A stretch of DNA of 64,000 bases from Planctomycetota bacterium (GCA_029260765.1 JAJDCP010000174.1:1-64000), one strand, 5' to 3'. Positions 27,946 through 37,240 are shown, numbered from the stretch's first letter. The notes: generated from the sequence alone by a model not told the origin. A program made the numbers and translations.

Positions 27946-29103
27946 ATGTTGCTCGCCTTCAGTCTGCTGTTGATCATCGGGGTGCTCGGCAGCTGCGACG
28001 TGCTCGTCTTCCACATCGGACGCTGCGACCTCGCGACGCGTCCCGAGTCGCAGCGCGAGGTCCTGTTGCACACTCTGCGTCACCTCATCTACGGCCTGCA
28101 GTTCCTGTTCGTGGCCCAGTTGCGCGCGCAGGGTTGGGCTCTGCTCGGGGTGGCCGCCCTGTACCTGGCCGACGTTGCGATCGCATTGCTCGATGTCTGG
28201 GAAGAGCCGGCCAGCCGCGAGAGTCAGGGCGGCTTGCCGCGTGGCGAATACCTGATGCATGTCGTCCTCAGCGTGCTGGTCGGGGCCTATCTGCTGAGCA
28301 TCTGGCAGGCAGTCTGGCCGCTCCGCCTGCTGCCGACCGCGTTGGTCTGGTCTCCCCTGGATGTGCCGGCACCCCTGCGTTGGTTGATGAGTGCGATGGC
28401 AGTGAGCGCTTTCGGATTCTTCCTCCACGATCTCCGTGGCTGGTTGCGCAGGCGGCAGCCTCGGGCGCCGCGCCTTCCGAAGGCGAACAAGATCGTGGTC
28501 GAGGCTCTGATTCCGGCGCCCCGCGAGGAGGTCTGGCGGCGCAGCCAGGATCCCGCCGAACACGTGCGCTGGGACATCCGCTTCGACGGCATCCGGCTGC
28601 TCAATGAGCAAGACGCGGCCGGCCGTCAGCGCCTTCTGTATACGACCAGGCTGGTCTGGGGCCTTCGCGTCGAGGGTCACGGGCACTTCCTGGCCAACTC
28701 CCCGTTGGAGCGCTCGGTTTTCGGCTTCGATTCCGCCGACCCACGTTCGCTGATCCGCGACGGCCGCGGTTTGTGGCTGTACGAGCAGCGCGGCGATCAG
28801 ACTCTATTCAAGACCGTCTTCGACTACCAGGTGCGCTTCGGCCTGCTCGGAAAGTGCGCCGACAGGATGTTCAGGCCGCTGATGCAACTGGCGACCGAGT
28901 GGAGCTTCGAGACCTTGCGCCAGGCATGTGCGGGCGACGAGCATGCGATCTCCCGGCGCCGCAGCCGGCTCGGCTTCTTGCTCTTCTTTTGCGCCCGCCT
29001 TTGCGGTCGGCCCCCGGCCTCGGGCGCGGCGCACAGCTGGCTGGGTCGCGGGCATCCGCGGGAGTCGCCATTTCCCCGCACGCCTGGGTTGGTGCTCTCA
29101 TGA
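27946..29103 (+). CDS. Membrane protein with SRPBCC (START-like) cytoplasmic domain
   Basis: A 385-residue protein. The N-terminal part has about four to five hydrophobic segments (LLAFSLLLIIGVLGSCDVLV, ALLGVAALYLADVAIALLDV, YLMHVVLSVLVGAYLLSIW, WLMSAMAVSAFGFFL). From about residue 180 a soluble domain begins IVVEALIPAPREEVWRRSQD, the usual first strand and helix of SRPBCC lipid- or polyketide-binding folds. ATG 27946 has GCGGAGGG upstream. The stop overlaps the next gene (ATGA). A role in lipid or pigment handling, controlled by TetR, is inferred only. Confidence 0.75.
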   Translation: MLLAFSLLLIIGVLGSCDVLVFHIGRCDLATRPESQREVLLHTLRHLIYGLQFLFVAQLRAQGWALLGVAALYLADVAIALLDVWEEPASRESQGGLPRGEYLMHVVLSVLVGAYLLSIWQAVWPLRLLPTALVWSPLDVPAPLRWLMSAMAVSAFGFFLHDLRGWLRRRQPRAPRLPKANKIVVEALIPAPREEVWRRSQDPAEHVRWDIRFDGIRLLNEQDAAGRQRLLYTTRLVWGLRVEGHGHFLANSPLERSVFGFDSADPRSLIRDGRGLWLYEQRGDQTLFKTVFDYQVRFGLLGKCADRMFRPLMQLATEWSFETLRQACAGDEHAISRRRSRLGFLLFFCARLCGRPPASGAAHSWLGRGHPRESPFPRTPGLVLS

Positions 29104-30545
29104 GTGGGTCGAGCGATCATCAGCGTCTCGCCGCGCTGCAAGACTTCTACAGCCACTACCCAAGCACCCTGGGCAGGGTTCATCTGATGACCTGCGCAGC
29201 CGTGAGCCTGGGAGGTTTCTGCCGGGTCTCGGCGAGCTTCGAGAACATCGGCCGCATGCTGATGCCTGTCACCGCTCGGGGAAAACCTCGCGGCAAGGCC
29301 TGGCGAAGGTATGCCCGTGCCTGCGGAAACAACTCCAGTGCCGCCCGTCGCGCCGCCTTGTGGAGCCAGGCCAACCTCCGGGACATGCGCGCAGTGCGGC
29401 GCAGCAAGGCGATGGAGAGCTTCCAGCGTGAGCAGCCCGCCGCAGAGGTTCCGCGACCCTGCCTCGAAGCACACCTGGCCATCACTCTGGGCTGCCGCAG
29501 CGAAGATCAGGCGGCGTTCCGCGGGCGCTTGTCCGCGGAGAGTGTGATCGCTCGGGCGGCGCTGCGTGGGCTCCAACGGCTGCTGCTGCACGGCTGGCCT
29601 CTGCTGTTGTACCTGCTGTTGGTTGCCCTGCGCGCCCTGTGGACTGGAGGTTCGCGGCGTCGCGCTGTCATCGTGCTGGTGCGCGCGTTACCGGGTTGTC
29701 TCGGACTGTTCGCCTTTCTCTGGCGAGGGCTGCGCGCGCCCGCATTGAGTCGGGCGGTGGGGGCTCGATGGCGCTGGAATCTGCTTGCGAGCGTGCTCGG
29801 GGCCCGGTTGTCCGCCGTGCATCCAGAGGTTCGCCGCTTCTATGGGAGGCCTGCGGATTTCGGTTGCCGGGTCAAGGTCCAGTTCGCGAAGCCCGCACTG
29901 CAAGCCTTGGCGTGGTTGATCAGCGGATGGACTGGACAGGGACTGGCAGAGAGTGGAGCCGGCTGGATGCCTGCACGCTTTCTCCAGCGCGCCCGCAGCG
30001 ATGGGAGCTTGCACTTCATCCGCCAGATCGAAGCGCCGGGGAGACGGCGCGTCTTTGACTCGGACTTCACGCTGCGTTGGCAGGATTCTCGGGCAGTGCT
30101 GGCGGAGGTGTTCCGGCAGCTTGGCGTCGAGATCCGTATGGAGTTGCGGGTGTTGGCGGACGGGGGTCTGGCCATTTGCGGGCGGCAGCTGCGGTGCTGG
30201 GGGGTCGTCGTGCCGATGGGTGGGTTGCGCGTCGAATTCCAGACCCGCCCCGCAGGTCCAGGGCGGCTGTCGGTGATCGGTCGCCTCGAAGCAGTCGGGG
30301 GACTCGCAGCTGCCTTGACCCGCCTCCTCGGCTGGCCCGCGCTGTGGGGTAGCATCCATTACAGGGTGTGGGCACACTGTCATTACGCTCGGCCGCGAGC
30401 TCTCTGGTTTTCTTCTGGAAGAGATGATGCTCAGCCACCAACAGGCCAAGGCCTTCTACGACCGTTTCGGAGCGCGCCAGGACGCCCAGGCCTTCTACGA
30501 AGACCGCGCCGTCGACAGGCTGCTCGCACACTCCCTTCTGGCTGA
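29100..30545 (+). CDS. DUF4166-like protein
   Basis: A 481-residue protein beginning at ATG 29100, which overlaps the preceding stop by four bases. The first 150 residues are basic and unrecognised; the central part has hydrophobic segments near LLLHGWPLLLYLLLVALRAL. The C-terminal half (VEIRMELRVLADGGLAICGR then GVVVPMGGLRVEFQT and GSIHYRVWA) resembles DUF4166, a domain often found near SRPBCC proteins or fused to saccharopine-dehydrogenase-like enzymes. The last 120 bases overlap the methyltransferase gene in another frame. The true C-terminus may therefore be shorter or altered by a frameshift. Confidence 0.65.
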   Translation: MSGSSDHQRLAALQDFYSHYPSTLGRVHLMTCAAVSLGGFCRVSASFENIGRMLMPVTARGKPRGKAWRRYARACGNNSSAARRAALWSQANLRDMRAVRRSKAMESFQREQPAAEVPRPCLEAHLAITLGCRSEDQAAFRGRLSAESVIARAALRGLQRLLLHGWPLLLYLLLVALRALWTGGSRRRAVIVLVRALPGCLGLFAFLWRGLRAPALSRAVGARWRWNLLASVLGARLSAVHPEVRRFYGRPADFGCRVKVQFAKPALQALAWLISGWTGQGLAESGAGWMPARFLQRARSDGSLHFIRQIEAPGRRRVFDSDFTLRWQDSRAVLAEVFRQLGVEIRMELRVLADGGLAICGRQLRCWGVVVPMGGLRVEFQTRPAGPGRLSVIGRLEAVGGLAAALTRLLGWPALWGSIHYRVWAHCHYARPRALWFSSGRDDAQPPTGQGLLRPFRSAPGRPGLLRRPRRRQAARTLPSG

Positions 30546-31077
30546 GGCGCAGAGCGTCTTCGAACTGGGCTGCGGAACCGGGCGGCTGGCCGCACGGCTG
30601 CTAGCCACGCGGCTGTCCCCCGCCTGCCACTATCACGGTGTCGACGTCAGCAGCACGATGGTGGGCCTGGCGCGAGCGCGGGTCGCTCGTTTCGGCAAGC
30701 GCGCGCGGGTCGAGCAGAGCGACGGCCGGCTCACCTTCGACGTGCCCACTGCGAGCATCGACCGCGTGCTGGCCTGCTACGTGCTCGATCTGCTCAGCGT
30801 TGCCGACATCAAACGGTTCCTGACTGAGGCCCGCAGGATGCTGAGGCCCGGGGGCCTGCTGTGCGTGACCAACCTCACCTGGGGCAGGGGCCTGCTCCCG
30901 GGCTTGATCTCGGCACTGTGGGTGGGCGTCCACAAGCTGAATCCCCTCTGGGTGGGAGGTTGCCGTCCCCTGGAGCTGCGGCCCTTGCTTGACCGAAGCG
31001 AGTGGAGGCTGCGCTGGCACAATCAGATCACGGCCATGGCGTTGACCAGCGGAATGTTGGTTGCTGAGCCCGTCTGA
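30424..31077 (+). CDS. Class I SAM-dependent methyltransferase
   Basis: A 217-residue protein. Motif I is FELGCGTGRLAARLL (47-53 core), the acidic end of strand 2 is HGVDVSSTMVGLARARV, and motif III is RRMLRPGGLLCVTNLTW. This is the UbiE/Methyltransf_11 arrangement. ATG 30424 follows GGAAGAG directly; the next codon is also ATG. Substrate is unknown. Its place after the SRPBCC and DUF4166-like genes suggests it modifies the same small molecule or lipid. Confidence 0.85.
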   Translation: MMLSHQQAKAFYDRFGARQDAQAFYEDRAVDRLLAHSLLAEAQSVFELGCGTGRLAARLLATRLSPACHYHGVDVSSTMVGLARARVARFGKRARVEQSDGRLTFDVPTASIDRVLACYVLDLLSVADIKRFLTEARRMLRPGGLLCVTNLTWGRGLLPGLISALWVGVHKLNPLWVGGCRPLELRPLLDRSEWRLRWHNQITAMALTSGMLVAEPV

Positions 31078-31142
31078 TAGGCCTTGAGAAAGCTCCCCAT
31101 CTGGGTACGTTCCCCCCAGAGGCTCGCTATCCCCCGCGAACC

Positions 31143-33242
31143 TCAGGGCTCCTGGCGTGGGAACCTGTAATAGGATTCCAGGCTCAGCGCGTTGATCGCC
31201 GTCGCGTAGACGCGCCCGCCCACATAGGCCCATTCCCCGAGTGGGTCCCAGCTGCCCGCGGCGTCCGGGTACTTGCCTTCCAGGTCTTCGACCCGTCGCT
31301 GGGTGGGCAGCAAGGCTGCTTGAAGCGCCGTGTTCCAGGTCTGCCAGTCCGCCCCCCCGCGTAGAAAGAGCGCATAGCTGGCGTGATACCAGTAGTAGAA
31401 GTTGACCTGGCGAAGATCTCCGCCGGGTTGCCAGGCGGGCAGATTCTCGAGCAACCATCGGGCCCCATTCTTGATCTCGGGCAGGGTGGCCGGCTCCCCT
31501 GCCGAGAGCCGTGCGAGCAGCGCCACAGCTGTCATGGTCGGCAGCTGTACGTACATGGCGTCTCCCAGCTTGTCGTCGAGCAACGGCATGTAGGAGCTTC
31601 CCCCACCGGGGCTCTCGTAGCCGACCTCTCCGCTGTCCGCGGTCGCGCGGTCGAACCAGTTGCGTGCTCCGGAGAATGCCGCCTCGGGCACCTCGAAGCC
31701 GGCGCTCTTGCCAGCATTCAGCGCCGCCACCATCCAGCCGCTGACCGAGGTGTCGTTCCTGCCGGACAGGATTCCATACTTCCACCCCATATCCGGGTTC
31801 TGTGCCTCGATGCAGAACTCGACGGCCCGCCGCGCCGGATCCTCGAGGCGCGCGTCGCCGCTGAGCTGATAGGCTTCAGACAGGGCGATGGTGGCCAACG
31901 CATGGTTGTAGATGGTCTCACCCATCATGTCGTCGAAGCCGATCACGCCATCGGAATTCTGGTTGTCGAGCAGTGAAGCCAGACCAAAGCGCACGCATTC
32001 CTGGTGCTCCCCACGGGTGTGCGTCTGGCCATGGCCCAGGAACGCCAGCAGGGCCAGGGCGGTCACGCCCACATCGTAATGCTCCGCGCCCTGGCCCGGA
32101 CCGAAGTCGCCCTGCTCGTTGTAGGACGGCCCCTGACAGCTGCCCTCACCGCACTGCTCCGAGAAGCTCGCAGCTCCCCAGTCTCCGCGGGGCTTGCGCT
32201 GGTGCCGGTCCAGCCAGTCGAGCGCCGCCTCGACCGCGGCCTGGCTGGCTGCAGAACCGCCATGGGGCTCGAGGCTGGCGCGCTGCGCTCTCCGGCTGTA
32301 CAGGGGCGGGTCCGCGGCTGCCGCCGGCACGCCTGTCTCACGGCAGACGTGGGCCATCCGGATCGGAGCCTCCACCCCCTGCAGGGTGAAGAGGTCCAAC
32401 TCGATGTCCTCGTGCAACGCCGCGAAGGTGACATGGCTGACCTGGTGCCGCAGGCAGGCGTTGAGCAGCTGCATGACCCGCGACCAGGGCAGCCGGGCGT
32501 CGGCGCGCAGCCGCACTCCGACCGCCGGACGGCCCTGGGCGTCGCTGCCGGCCTGTGCGACGACAGGCGCGAGCTGCTGGTCGAGCCACGCGTCGTGGCA
32601 CGCACCGGGAGGATCGCGGAAGCTCAGGTCGAGCAACGCCAGACGCGGCCCCACCCCCAGCGCCACAAGCTCAGCAAGCAGACTCAGGACGAAGCCGGCA
32701 GACACCTCGGGCTCAACCTGCAGCGCAACTCCGAGCGGGCCCTCCAGCAGCAGCGCGCGCAAGGCAAGCAGCGGGTCGTCCCCCTGTCGCTCGCTACCTG
32801 CGCCGCTCAGCTCGCAATACACCCCACCCTGGTACGTATACAGCGTCATCCCGAGCTCCCGCGGGTCGTCGGGAGCTGCGGTATCCAAGGGGGCGAGCTG
32901 CAGTCCGCGCCAGGGCACGGCGGCGACCGCCAAGCTGGCCTCGCCCTGTCGGGGCAGCGTCAGCTCAACTACGGTCAGCTCGATGGCTGCCGGGAGGCTG
33001 TCAGCCTGAGGGTCCAGAACGCCGGCCAGCGCAGGCAGAAGCGGCAGGCTGAGCGAGTCCGAACCCGCATCCAGGGCGCTGCCCAACGCGCAGCGCAGAC
33101 CCGGTCCCGTGGGGGCCCGGTAGGCCGCCGGAGGTGGAGGAGGCGGCGGGCTCGGCGGGGGCCCGGGTGGTGGCGCATCGGGCAGTTGGCACCCCAGGTT
33201 GATACACAATAGCGTGCAGATGGCGAGCGACGAACGCGTCAT
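31143..33242 (-). CDS. Large lipoprotein with ExbD-like segment and alpha-toroid (prenyltransferase-like) domain
   Basis: A 699-residue protein with a lipoprotein signal (SLAICTLLCINLG then Cys at about 18) and a Pro-rich linker. Residues about 190-280 include GVRLRADARLPWSRVMQLLN and HQVSHVTFAAL, resembling the periplasmic fold of ExbD/TolR. The C-terminal 370 residues carry repeats of the squalene/prenyltransferase toroid type (YDVGVTALALLAFLGHGQTH, YNHALATIALSEAY, PTMTAVALLARLSAG). ATG 33242 follows GAGGA and fits the lipobox. The catalytic DxDD of terpene cyclases was not found, so a structural or binding role is more likely. Confidence 0.75.
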   Translation of the reverse strand: MTRSSLAICTLLCINLGCQLPDAPPPGPPPSPPPPPPPAAYRAPTGPGLRCALGSALDAGSDSLSLPLLPALAGVLDPQADSLPAAIELTVVELTLPRQGEASLAVAAVPWRGLQLAPLDTAAPDDPRELGMTLYTYQGGVYCELSGAGSERQGDDPLLALRALLLEGPLGVALQVEPEVSAGFVLSLLAELVALGVGPRLALLDLSFRDPPGACHDAWLDQQLAPVVAQAGSDAQGRPAVGVRLRADARLPWSRVMQLLNACLRHQVSHVTFAALHEDIELDLFTLQGVEAPIRMAHVCRETGVPAAAADPPLYSRRAQRASLEPHGGSAASQAAVEAALDWLDRHQRKPRGDWGAASFSEQCGEGSCQGPSYNEQGDFGPGQGAEHYDVGVTALALLAFLGHGQTHTRGEHQECVRFGLASLLDNQNSDGVIGFDDMMGETIYNHALATIALSEAYQLSGDARLEDPARRAVEFCIEAQNPDMGWKYGILSGRNDTSVSGWMVAALNAGKSAGFEVPEAAFSGARNWFDRATADSGEVGYESPGGGSSYMPLLDDKLGDAMYVQLPTMTAVALLARLSAGEPATLPEIKNGARWLLENLPAWQPGGDLRQVNFYYWYHASYALFLRGGADWQTWNTALQAALLPTQRRVEDLEGKYPDAAGSWDPLGEWAYVGGRVYATAINALSLESYYRFPRQEP

Positions 33243-33499
33243 GGGGGTCCTCACGAGCTTGCGGCTGAAGATCTGCAGGATGGCGCTACGCCACAGATTT
33301 GCAAGCGCACCAACACTGGATGCACGGCCGCCAGAAAACACTTGCCCTCAGCGGCCAGTCCAGGCATGATCGTCCGGCCGTGTCTGCTCCAGGCACGCCC
33401 GCCCCGGGAGGCCCTGCCATGACCTTCGAGCACATCTCCGCGATCTGAGCGGACCCCTCTCCAAACAACCGTGCACTTCGAAGACGCCTGGAGCGCCTC

Positions 33500-34021
33500 A
33501 TGCTTGTATTGCATCTACCGCGAGCCTCCGTGCTCGCCCGAACCTCCATCCGCAGCCTGCTAAGGCGCCGTCTGGGACGTGCGCCGGCGGACCAGCTGGT
33601 GCACGCCTTCGCCCTCTGCCCCGACGAGCAGGCGTTCGCGGCCACGGTCAGCCGCCGCAAGCCAGAGCTCTGGCTGTTCCGCAGCCATCAGCGCGCGTTC
33701 TGTGGAGACTTCGCGGTCGTTGACATGTCTGCGCCACAGCCCGAGCAGCGTCCTGTCTGGTTGATCGATCTCAAGCAGCGCGGGCGCCTGCGCACCCGCG
33801 GAGCGCCAGGCCAGCAACTGTTGCGTGCTCCGGCAGCCGTTGATGAGCTGAGGCGCAGAGGTGTGATTGGCGAGGACGTGGGCTACCAGCCGCTGAGCGG
33901 AGACCGTCGCCTGGTGCAGCTGCAGCTGGGCATTCGCTGCTGCGCGCTGCGCGCGGACCCTGGGCGGCGCCGCCGGATTGCGCGTCCCTGTCGCAGCTGC
34001 CGTGCGCGGGTGCGGGGCTAG
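33500..34021 (+). CDS. Small hypothetical protein
   Basis: A 173-residue protein, basic and Arg-rich, with no signal peptide. The central part (FALCPDEQAFAATVSRRKPE, then VWLIDLKQRGRLRTRGAPG) looks like a folded domain but is not recognised. The last 35 residues, including PCRSCRARVRG, come from a 103-bp segment duplicated at 34897-34999. It is followed by a hairpin repeat that could terminate transcription. Confidence 0.5.
   Translation: MLVLHLPRASVLARTSIRSLLRRRLGRAPADQLVHAFALCPDEQAFAATVSRRKPELWLFRSHQRAFCGDFAVVDMSAPQPEQRPVWLIDLKQRGRLRTRGAPGQQLLRAPAAVDELRRRGVIGEDVGYQPLSGDRRLVQLQLGIRCCALRADPGRRRRIARPCRSCRARVRG
33916..34019 (+). repeat. 103-bp direct repeat, copy 1
   Basis: Starts GCAGCTGCAGCTGGGCATTC and is almost identical to 34897-34999, with about three differences near the end. 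It forms the 3' end of the gene at 33500. Confidence 0.9.
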
Positions 34022-34050
34022 TGGCTCGCCGCACAAGTTCCGGTACACCC

Positions 34051-34138
34051 TGTAGGGGCGGGGTTTATCCCCGCCCGGAAGGCGCGGGGTTTATCCCCGC
34101 CCGGAAGGCGCGGGAGGGAGTAAATCCCTCCCCTACAA
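34051..34138. repeat. GTAGGGGCGGGG hairpin repeat, copy 1
   Basis: The arms GTAGGGG and CCCCTAC enclose two tandem units of GCGGGGTTTATCCCCGCCCG plus a third diverged unit. It lies between convergent genes and could act as a bidirectional terminator. Copies 2 and 3 are at 44889 and 60423. Confidence 0.85.
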
Positions 34139-34198
34139 GATTTTGCCTTCCACGGCGCCCGCCACGTCGAAATGGACCGTTATTTTTGCGGGCTGGCA

Positions 34199-34896
34199 CT
34201 AGCCTGGACCACGCAACCAGCGTCGAGCGCGTGCCAGCACCCGCGTCACCAGGTTGCGTCGTGGGCGCTCCGACGGGCAGGGGACATACTTGGGAAGCCG
34301 ATCCGCGCGGAAGGGGACACCCGTTCGCTGCCGCCGGCGAAACACGTCCCGGACGCTCTGTTCATCCTTAAAGTAGTGGACGCTCAGCCCCTGAGCGCGC
34401 AACTCCGCCGGCACACGTGCAGCCCGGCGGCGAACTTTGGCGACCACGTACTCTTCCCCGAGACTGTTGAAGTGCAACAACGAAAAAGCCGGGCGTCTGG
34501 CGCGCAGCAGGGGCACCTCGTGGGCGACAGGTGCACAGCTGTGCGAGCCGGGGCTGAAGTTCACGTCGATCGAAGGGTGGAACACCACCTGCTTGGACAT
34601 CCAAGGACTCGGCACCGCCAGAAATCGTCGCTGTTGGTGCAAGGGCGTCGGGGCGTCTGGGTTCCAGCCAGGCGGAGGTTGTGTGCAGAGCATCTCCACA
34701 CCCCCTACCCGAGGCAGGCTGACGCCCCGGTCCTTCAGGCGCTGTAGAGGCCTGCGCAGCCCCTCGGGGTGGAACAGGAACTCGTCAGCGTCGACCACAA
34801 TCACCCAATCGGCTTGTCCGCGAGATCCCCGGTACGCCGTGCAACGCAGCTCGTTCATGCGCAGGCTGTTGTGCCGGCCATCGGTGTCGTAGCTCC
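34199..34896 (-). pseudogene. Glycosyltransferase family 2-like, 5'-truncated
   Basis: About 230 residues of a GT2-type glycosyltransferase remain. They include the metal-binding DADEFLF in ADWVIVVDADEFLFHPEGL, then NPDAPTPLHQQRRFLAVPSP and the C-terminal HYFKDEQSVRDVFRRRQRTG. The first third of the catalytic domain is missing. At 34896 the coding sequence ends abruptly against a copy of the 3' end of the 33500 gene. The longer minus-strand frame through that copy is not homologous. It was probably inactivated by the duplication. Confidence 0.75.
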
Positions 34897-34999
34897 GCAG
34901 CTGCAGCTGGGCATTCGCTGCTGCGCGCTGCGCGCGGACCCTGGGCGGCGCCGCCGGATTGCGCGTCCCTGTCGCAGCTGCCGCGCGCGGGTGCGGTGC
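34897..34999 (+). repeat. 103-bp direct repeat, copy 2
   Basis: Near-identical to 33916-34019. It abuts the truncated 5' end of the glycosyltransferase relic and so marks the recombination junction. Confidence 0.9.
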
Positions 35000-35145
35000 T
35001 GATGCGCATCCGGACGACCGAACCAGCGTCGAGCCCGCAGCACTGCCGGCTCGCGCGCAGCTGGCCCGTCCGCGATGGGTCATGGCCGCTTGCGGCGCAG
35101 TGAGCGGGCGGCTACCGTGGGCCGGAGGAGCGAGGAAGCAACGAC

Positions 35146-36117
35146 ATGTCAGAGACGATGCGGGCGATGATCTGGCAACAGCCCGGCGAGCCCCTGCAAC
35201 TGCAGGAGCTGCCGATCCCACGTCCTGGGGATGATGAGGTGCTGGTCGAGGTCAGTGCGTGTGGGCTGTGCGCGACGGACACACGGCTGGCTCCCGACAA
35301 CGCCGAGGGCCTGCCGCGAATCCCCGGCCATCAGATTGTCGGGCGGGTCGTCGATGCCGGCGATGCTGTCGACATCTTTGCTGAGGGCGACCGGGTGGGC
35401 GTCTCGGGTCCTGCCCGCAGCTGCGGCCATTGTGCCGCCTGCCGCGCCGATCAGCAGCCGTATTGCGCCGAGCTGCGCCGCACCGGAGAGCAGGTTGACG
35501 GGGGCTTTGCGCATTTCATGCTGGTCGACCATCGCTTCGCCTTTTTGGTGCCGCCCACTTTCGCGGACATCGAGATGGCGCCGCTGCTCTGTCCCTTGTT
35601 GCGTGCCTACAGTGCATTGGAACAGGCAACGGCAGCAGGTGCTCGACGCATCGGTGTGTACGGAGGCGGCTACGCAGCCCAGGTGTTGGTCGAGCTGATG
35701 CACAAGCGCGGGCTCGAGGTCTACGCCTGCCTGGCGGGGGACGACTTCGAGGGCCAGACGATGGCGAGGCAGCTCGGGGCAGAATGGGCGGGCGGTCAGC
35801 CGGACGCGCCGCCTCAGCGCCTCGATGCCGGCCTGGTCCTGGCGAGCGAAGCTGCCTGGGTCGCGCAAGCGCGGACGCATCTGGGCCCGGCAGGGAACGT
35901 GTTTTGCACTTCCTGCAGCCCGTCCTGGGCGCCTGGCAGTCAGCGCGTCGCCGATCCGCCGCGCAGCCAGATCCGCAGCTTGTTCACCGAGCTGGCGGGT
36001 GTGCGCGTGCGCTCCAAACCACGCACCTACGGTCTGCCCGAGGCCGATGCGGCCCTCGCGGCGTTGCCCTTTGCGGGGTCTTCGGAGCCCCTGGTCTTGT
36101 GTGTGGCGGGGCGTTGA
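35146..36117 (+). CDS. Zinc-dependent alcohol dehydrogenase family protein
   Basis: A 323-residue medium-chain dehydrogenase. The GroES-like domain has catalytic-zinc motifs CGLCATD and PGHQIVG. The structural-zinc loop CGHCAACRADQQPYC has the usual four Cys. The nucleotide domain starts GVYGGGYAAQVLVELM, a slightly unusual Gly-rich turn. It oxidises or reduces an unknown alcohol/aldehyde with NAD(P). ATG 35146 is preceded by a GGAGGAGCGAGG purine tract. It is upstream of the ion-channel cluster but separated by 67 bp and of unrelated function. Confidence 0.85.
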   Translation: MSETMRAMIWQQPGEPLQLQELPIPRPGDDEVLVEVSACGLCATDTRLAPDNAEGLPRIPGHQIVGRVVDAGDAVDIFAEGDRVGVSGPARSCGHCAACRADQQPYCAELRRTGEQVDGGFAHFMLVDHRFAFLVPPTFADIEMAPLLCPLLRAYSALEQATAAGARRIGVYGGGYAAQVLVELMHKRGLEVYACLAGDDFEGQTMARQLGAEWAGGQPDAPPQRLDAGLVLASEAAWVAQARTHLGPAGNVFCTSCSPSWAPGSQRVADPPRSQIRSLFTELAGVRVRSKPRTYGLPEADAALAALPFAGSSEPLVLCVAGR

Positions 36118-36184
36118 CTGCGCGTTGCGGTCTAGCGCCGGCTCGGCTACTCTGATTCTCCCGGCCCTGCCGAAGGAGTCGCTC

Positions 36185-37240
36185 GTGCGCTGGCTGGCTG
36201 CTCCGCTGCATCCTCTCGAGATCGTCGCGTTGATCGCGTTCGTGGCATTGACGGCCCGTCGGCTCTACCGCCAACTGCCGCCGTCAGAGCTGCCCTGGCT
36301 GCATCAGCGCTTGCGGCAGTTCACGGCCGCGTGCCGCAGCCGGCTGGTCTTCGACGCAGCGTTGGGCAGTTTCCTGACCACGTTGTTGTTGGCCCTGGCC
36401 TGTTGGCTGCTTCCCGGGCCCTGGCGCGAGTTGCCGCTAGTGTTGGACGGGCTCGCCGGTCTGCAGGCACGCCCCCTGCTTGCCGTACGCGCGTTGCTCT
36501 ACGCGGTCTGCCTGTTCTGGCTCTGGACCTGGGGAGCGGCGGTCTTCAGCCGCCGCCACAGCTGGCTGCGGGTGGTCGCTGGCTTGCGTGAGAAAGGCCG
36601 GCGGGCAGACCTTTCGCCCGAGGCGAAGCGCTGGTGTGAAGAGCTCAGCGCCTGCACCCGCATCGACATCCTGCTGGGCCTGTACAACGATGCCGGCCAG
36701 CGGGCAACGGCCTGGGAGGCTTGGCAGCGCTGGGCTTCTGATCGGGCAGCGGGCGGAAACCCGGTCGACTTGTTCTGGATGGGAGTGCTGAAGCTGGCGC
36801 GCCGCGAAGACCCCCAGCTCGATGCCAAGTCCGAGGCCTACCAGCGCATCCGCGCGCGTTTCGCGGCCGATGCGGGACGTCTGAGCAATGCCTGCCAGCA
36901 GTCCGGGCGCAGCCTGCTCGATGGGCGACGTGTCGCGCAGCTCAAGGCGGGCTCGGGTCGTCTCCTGGTGGCCTGGCTGTTGATGGCTCTGTGTGTGTTG
37001 GCGGCCGGTGCTGCCCTGTCGGCGGTGCGTCCGGCAGATGTTGAGGAAGAAACAAGCAAGGAGGTGGAAGTTGGAAGCTCTCAAGCTGTTGCGGCGTGCA
37101 CTCTTTCTGCGCCAGATTCTGATCACCAGCCTGTGTTGTGCCCTGGTCCTGCCGGGTTGTGGCGACAGCGAGCCGACGACCGACAACGGCACGGGCTCAT
37201 GGGAACAGCGTCAGGAGCGCAAGAAACAGCGCCTGGCTGA
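36185..37240 (+). CDS. Multi-pass membrane protein, first gene of MotA/TolQ cluster
   Basis: A 351-residue protein starting at GTG 36185. Hydrophobic segments lie at about 8-25 (LHPLEIVALIAFVALTA), 60-80 (AALGSFLTTLLLALACWLLP), 105-125 (LLYAVCLFWLWTWGAAV) and 265-285 (VAWLLMALCVLAAGAALSAV). A charged cytoplasmic-type helical region separates the last two. No family was recognised. The last 170 bases overlap the lipoprotein gene in another frame, so the C-terminus after the last helix is doubtful. Position and orientation link it to the genes that follow. Confidence 0.6.
   Translation: MRWLAAPLHPLEIVALIAFVALTARRLYRQLPPSELPWLHQRLRQFTAACRSRLVFDAALGSFLTTLLLALACWLLPGPWRELPLVLDGLAGLQARPLLAVRALLYAVCLFWLWTWGAAVFSRRHSWLRVVAGLREKGRRADLSPEAKRWCEELSACTRIDILLGLYNDAGQRATAWEAWQRWASDRAAGGNPVDLFWMGVLKLARREDPQLDAKSEAYQRIRARFAADAGRLSNACQQSGRSLLDGRRVAQLKAGSGRLLVAWLLMALCVLAAGAALSAVRPADVEEETSKEVEVGSSQAVAACTLSAPDSDHQPVLCPGPAGLWRQRADDRQRHGLMGTASGAQETAPG

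Noticed and set aside
34897..35221. N-terminal 107 residues of the long minus-strand glycosyltransferase frame
   Set aside because: This part is the duplicated 103-bp segment plus intergenic sequence and has no glycosyltransferase similarity.
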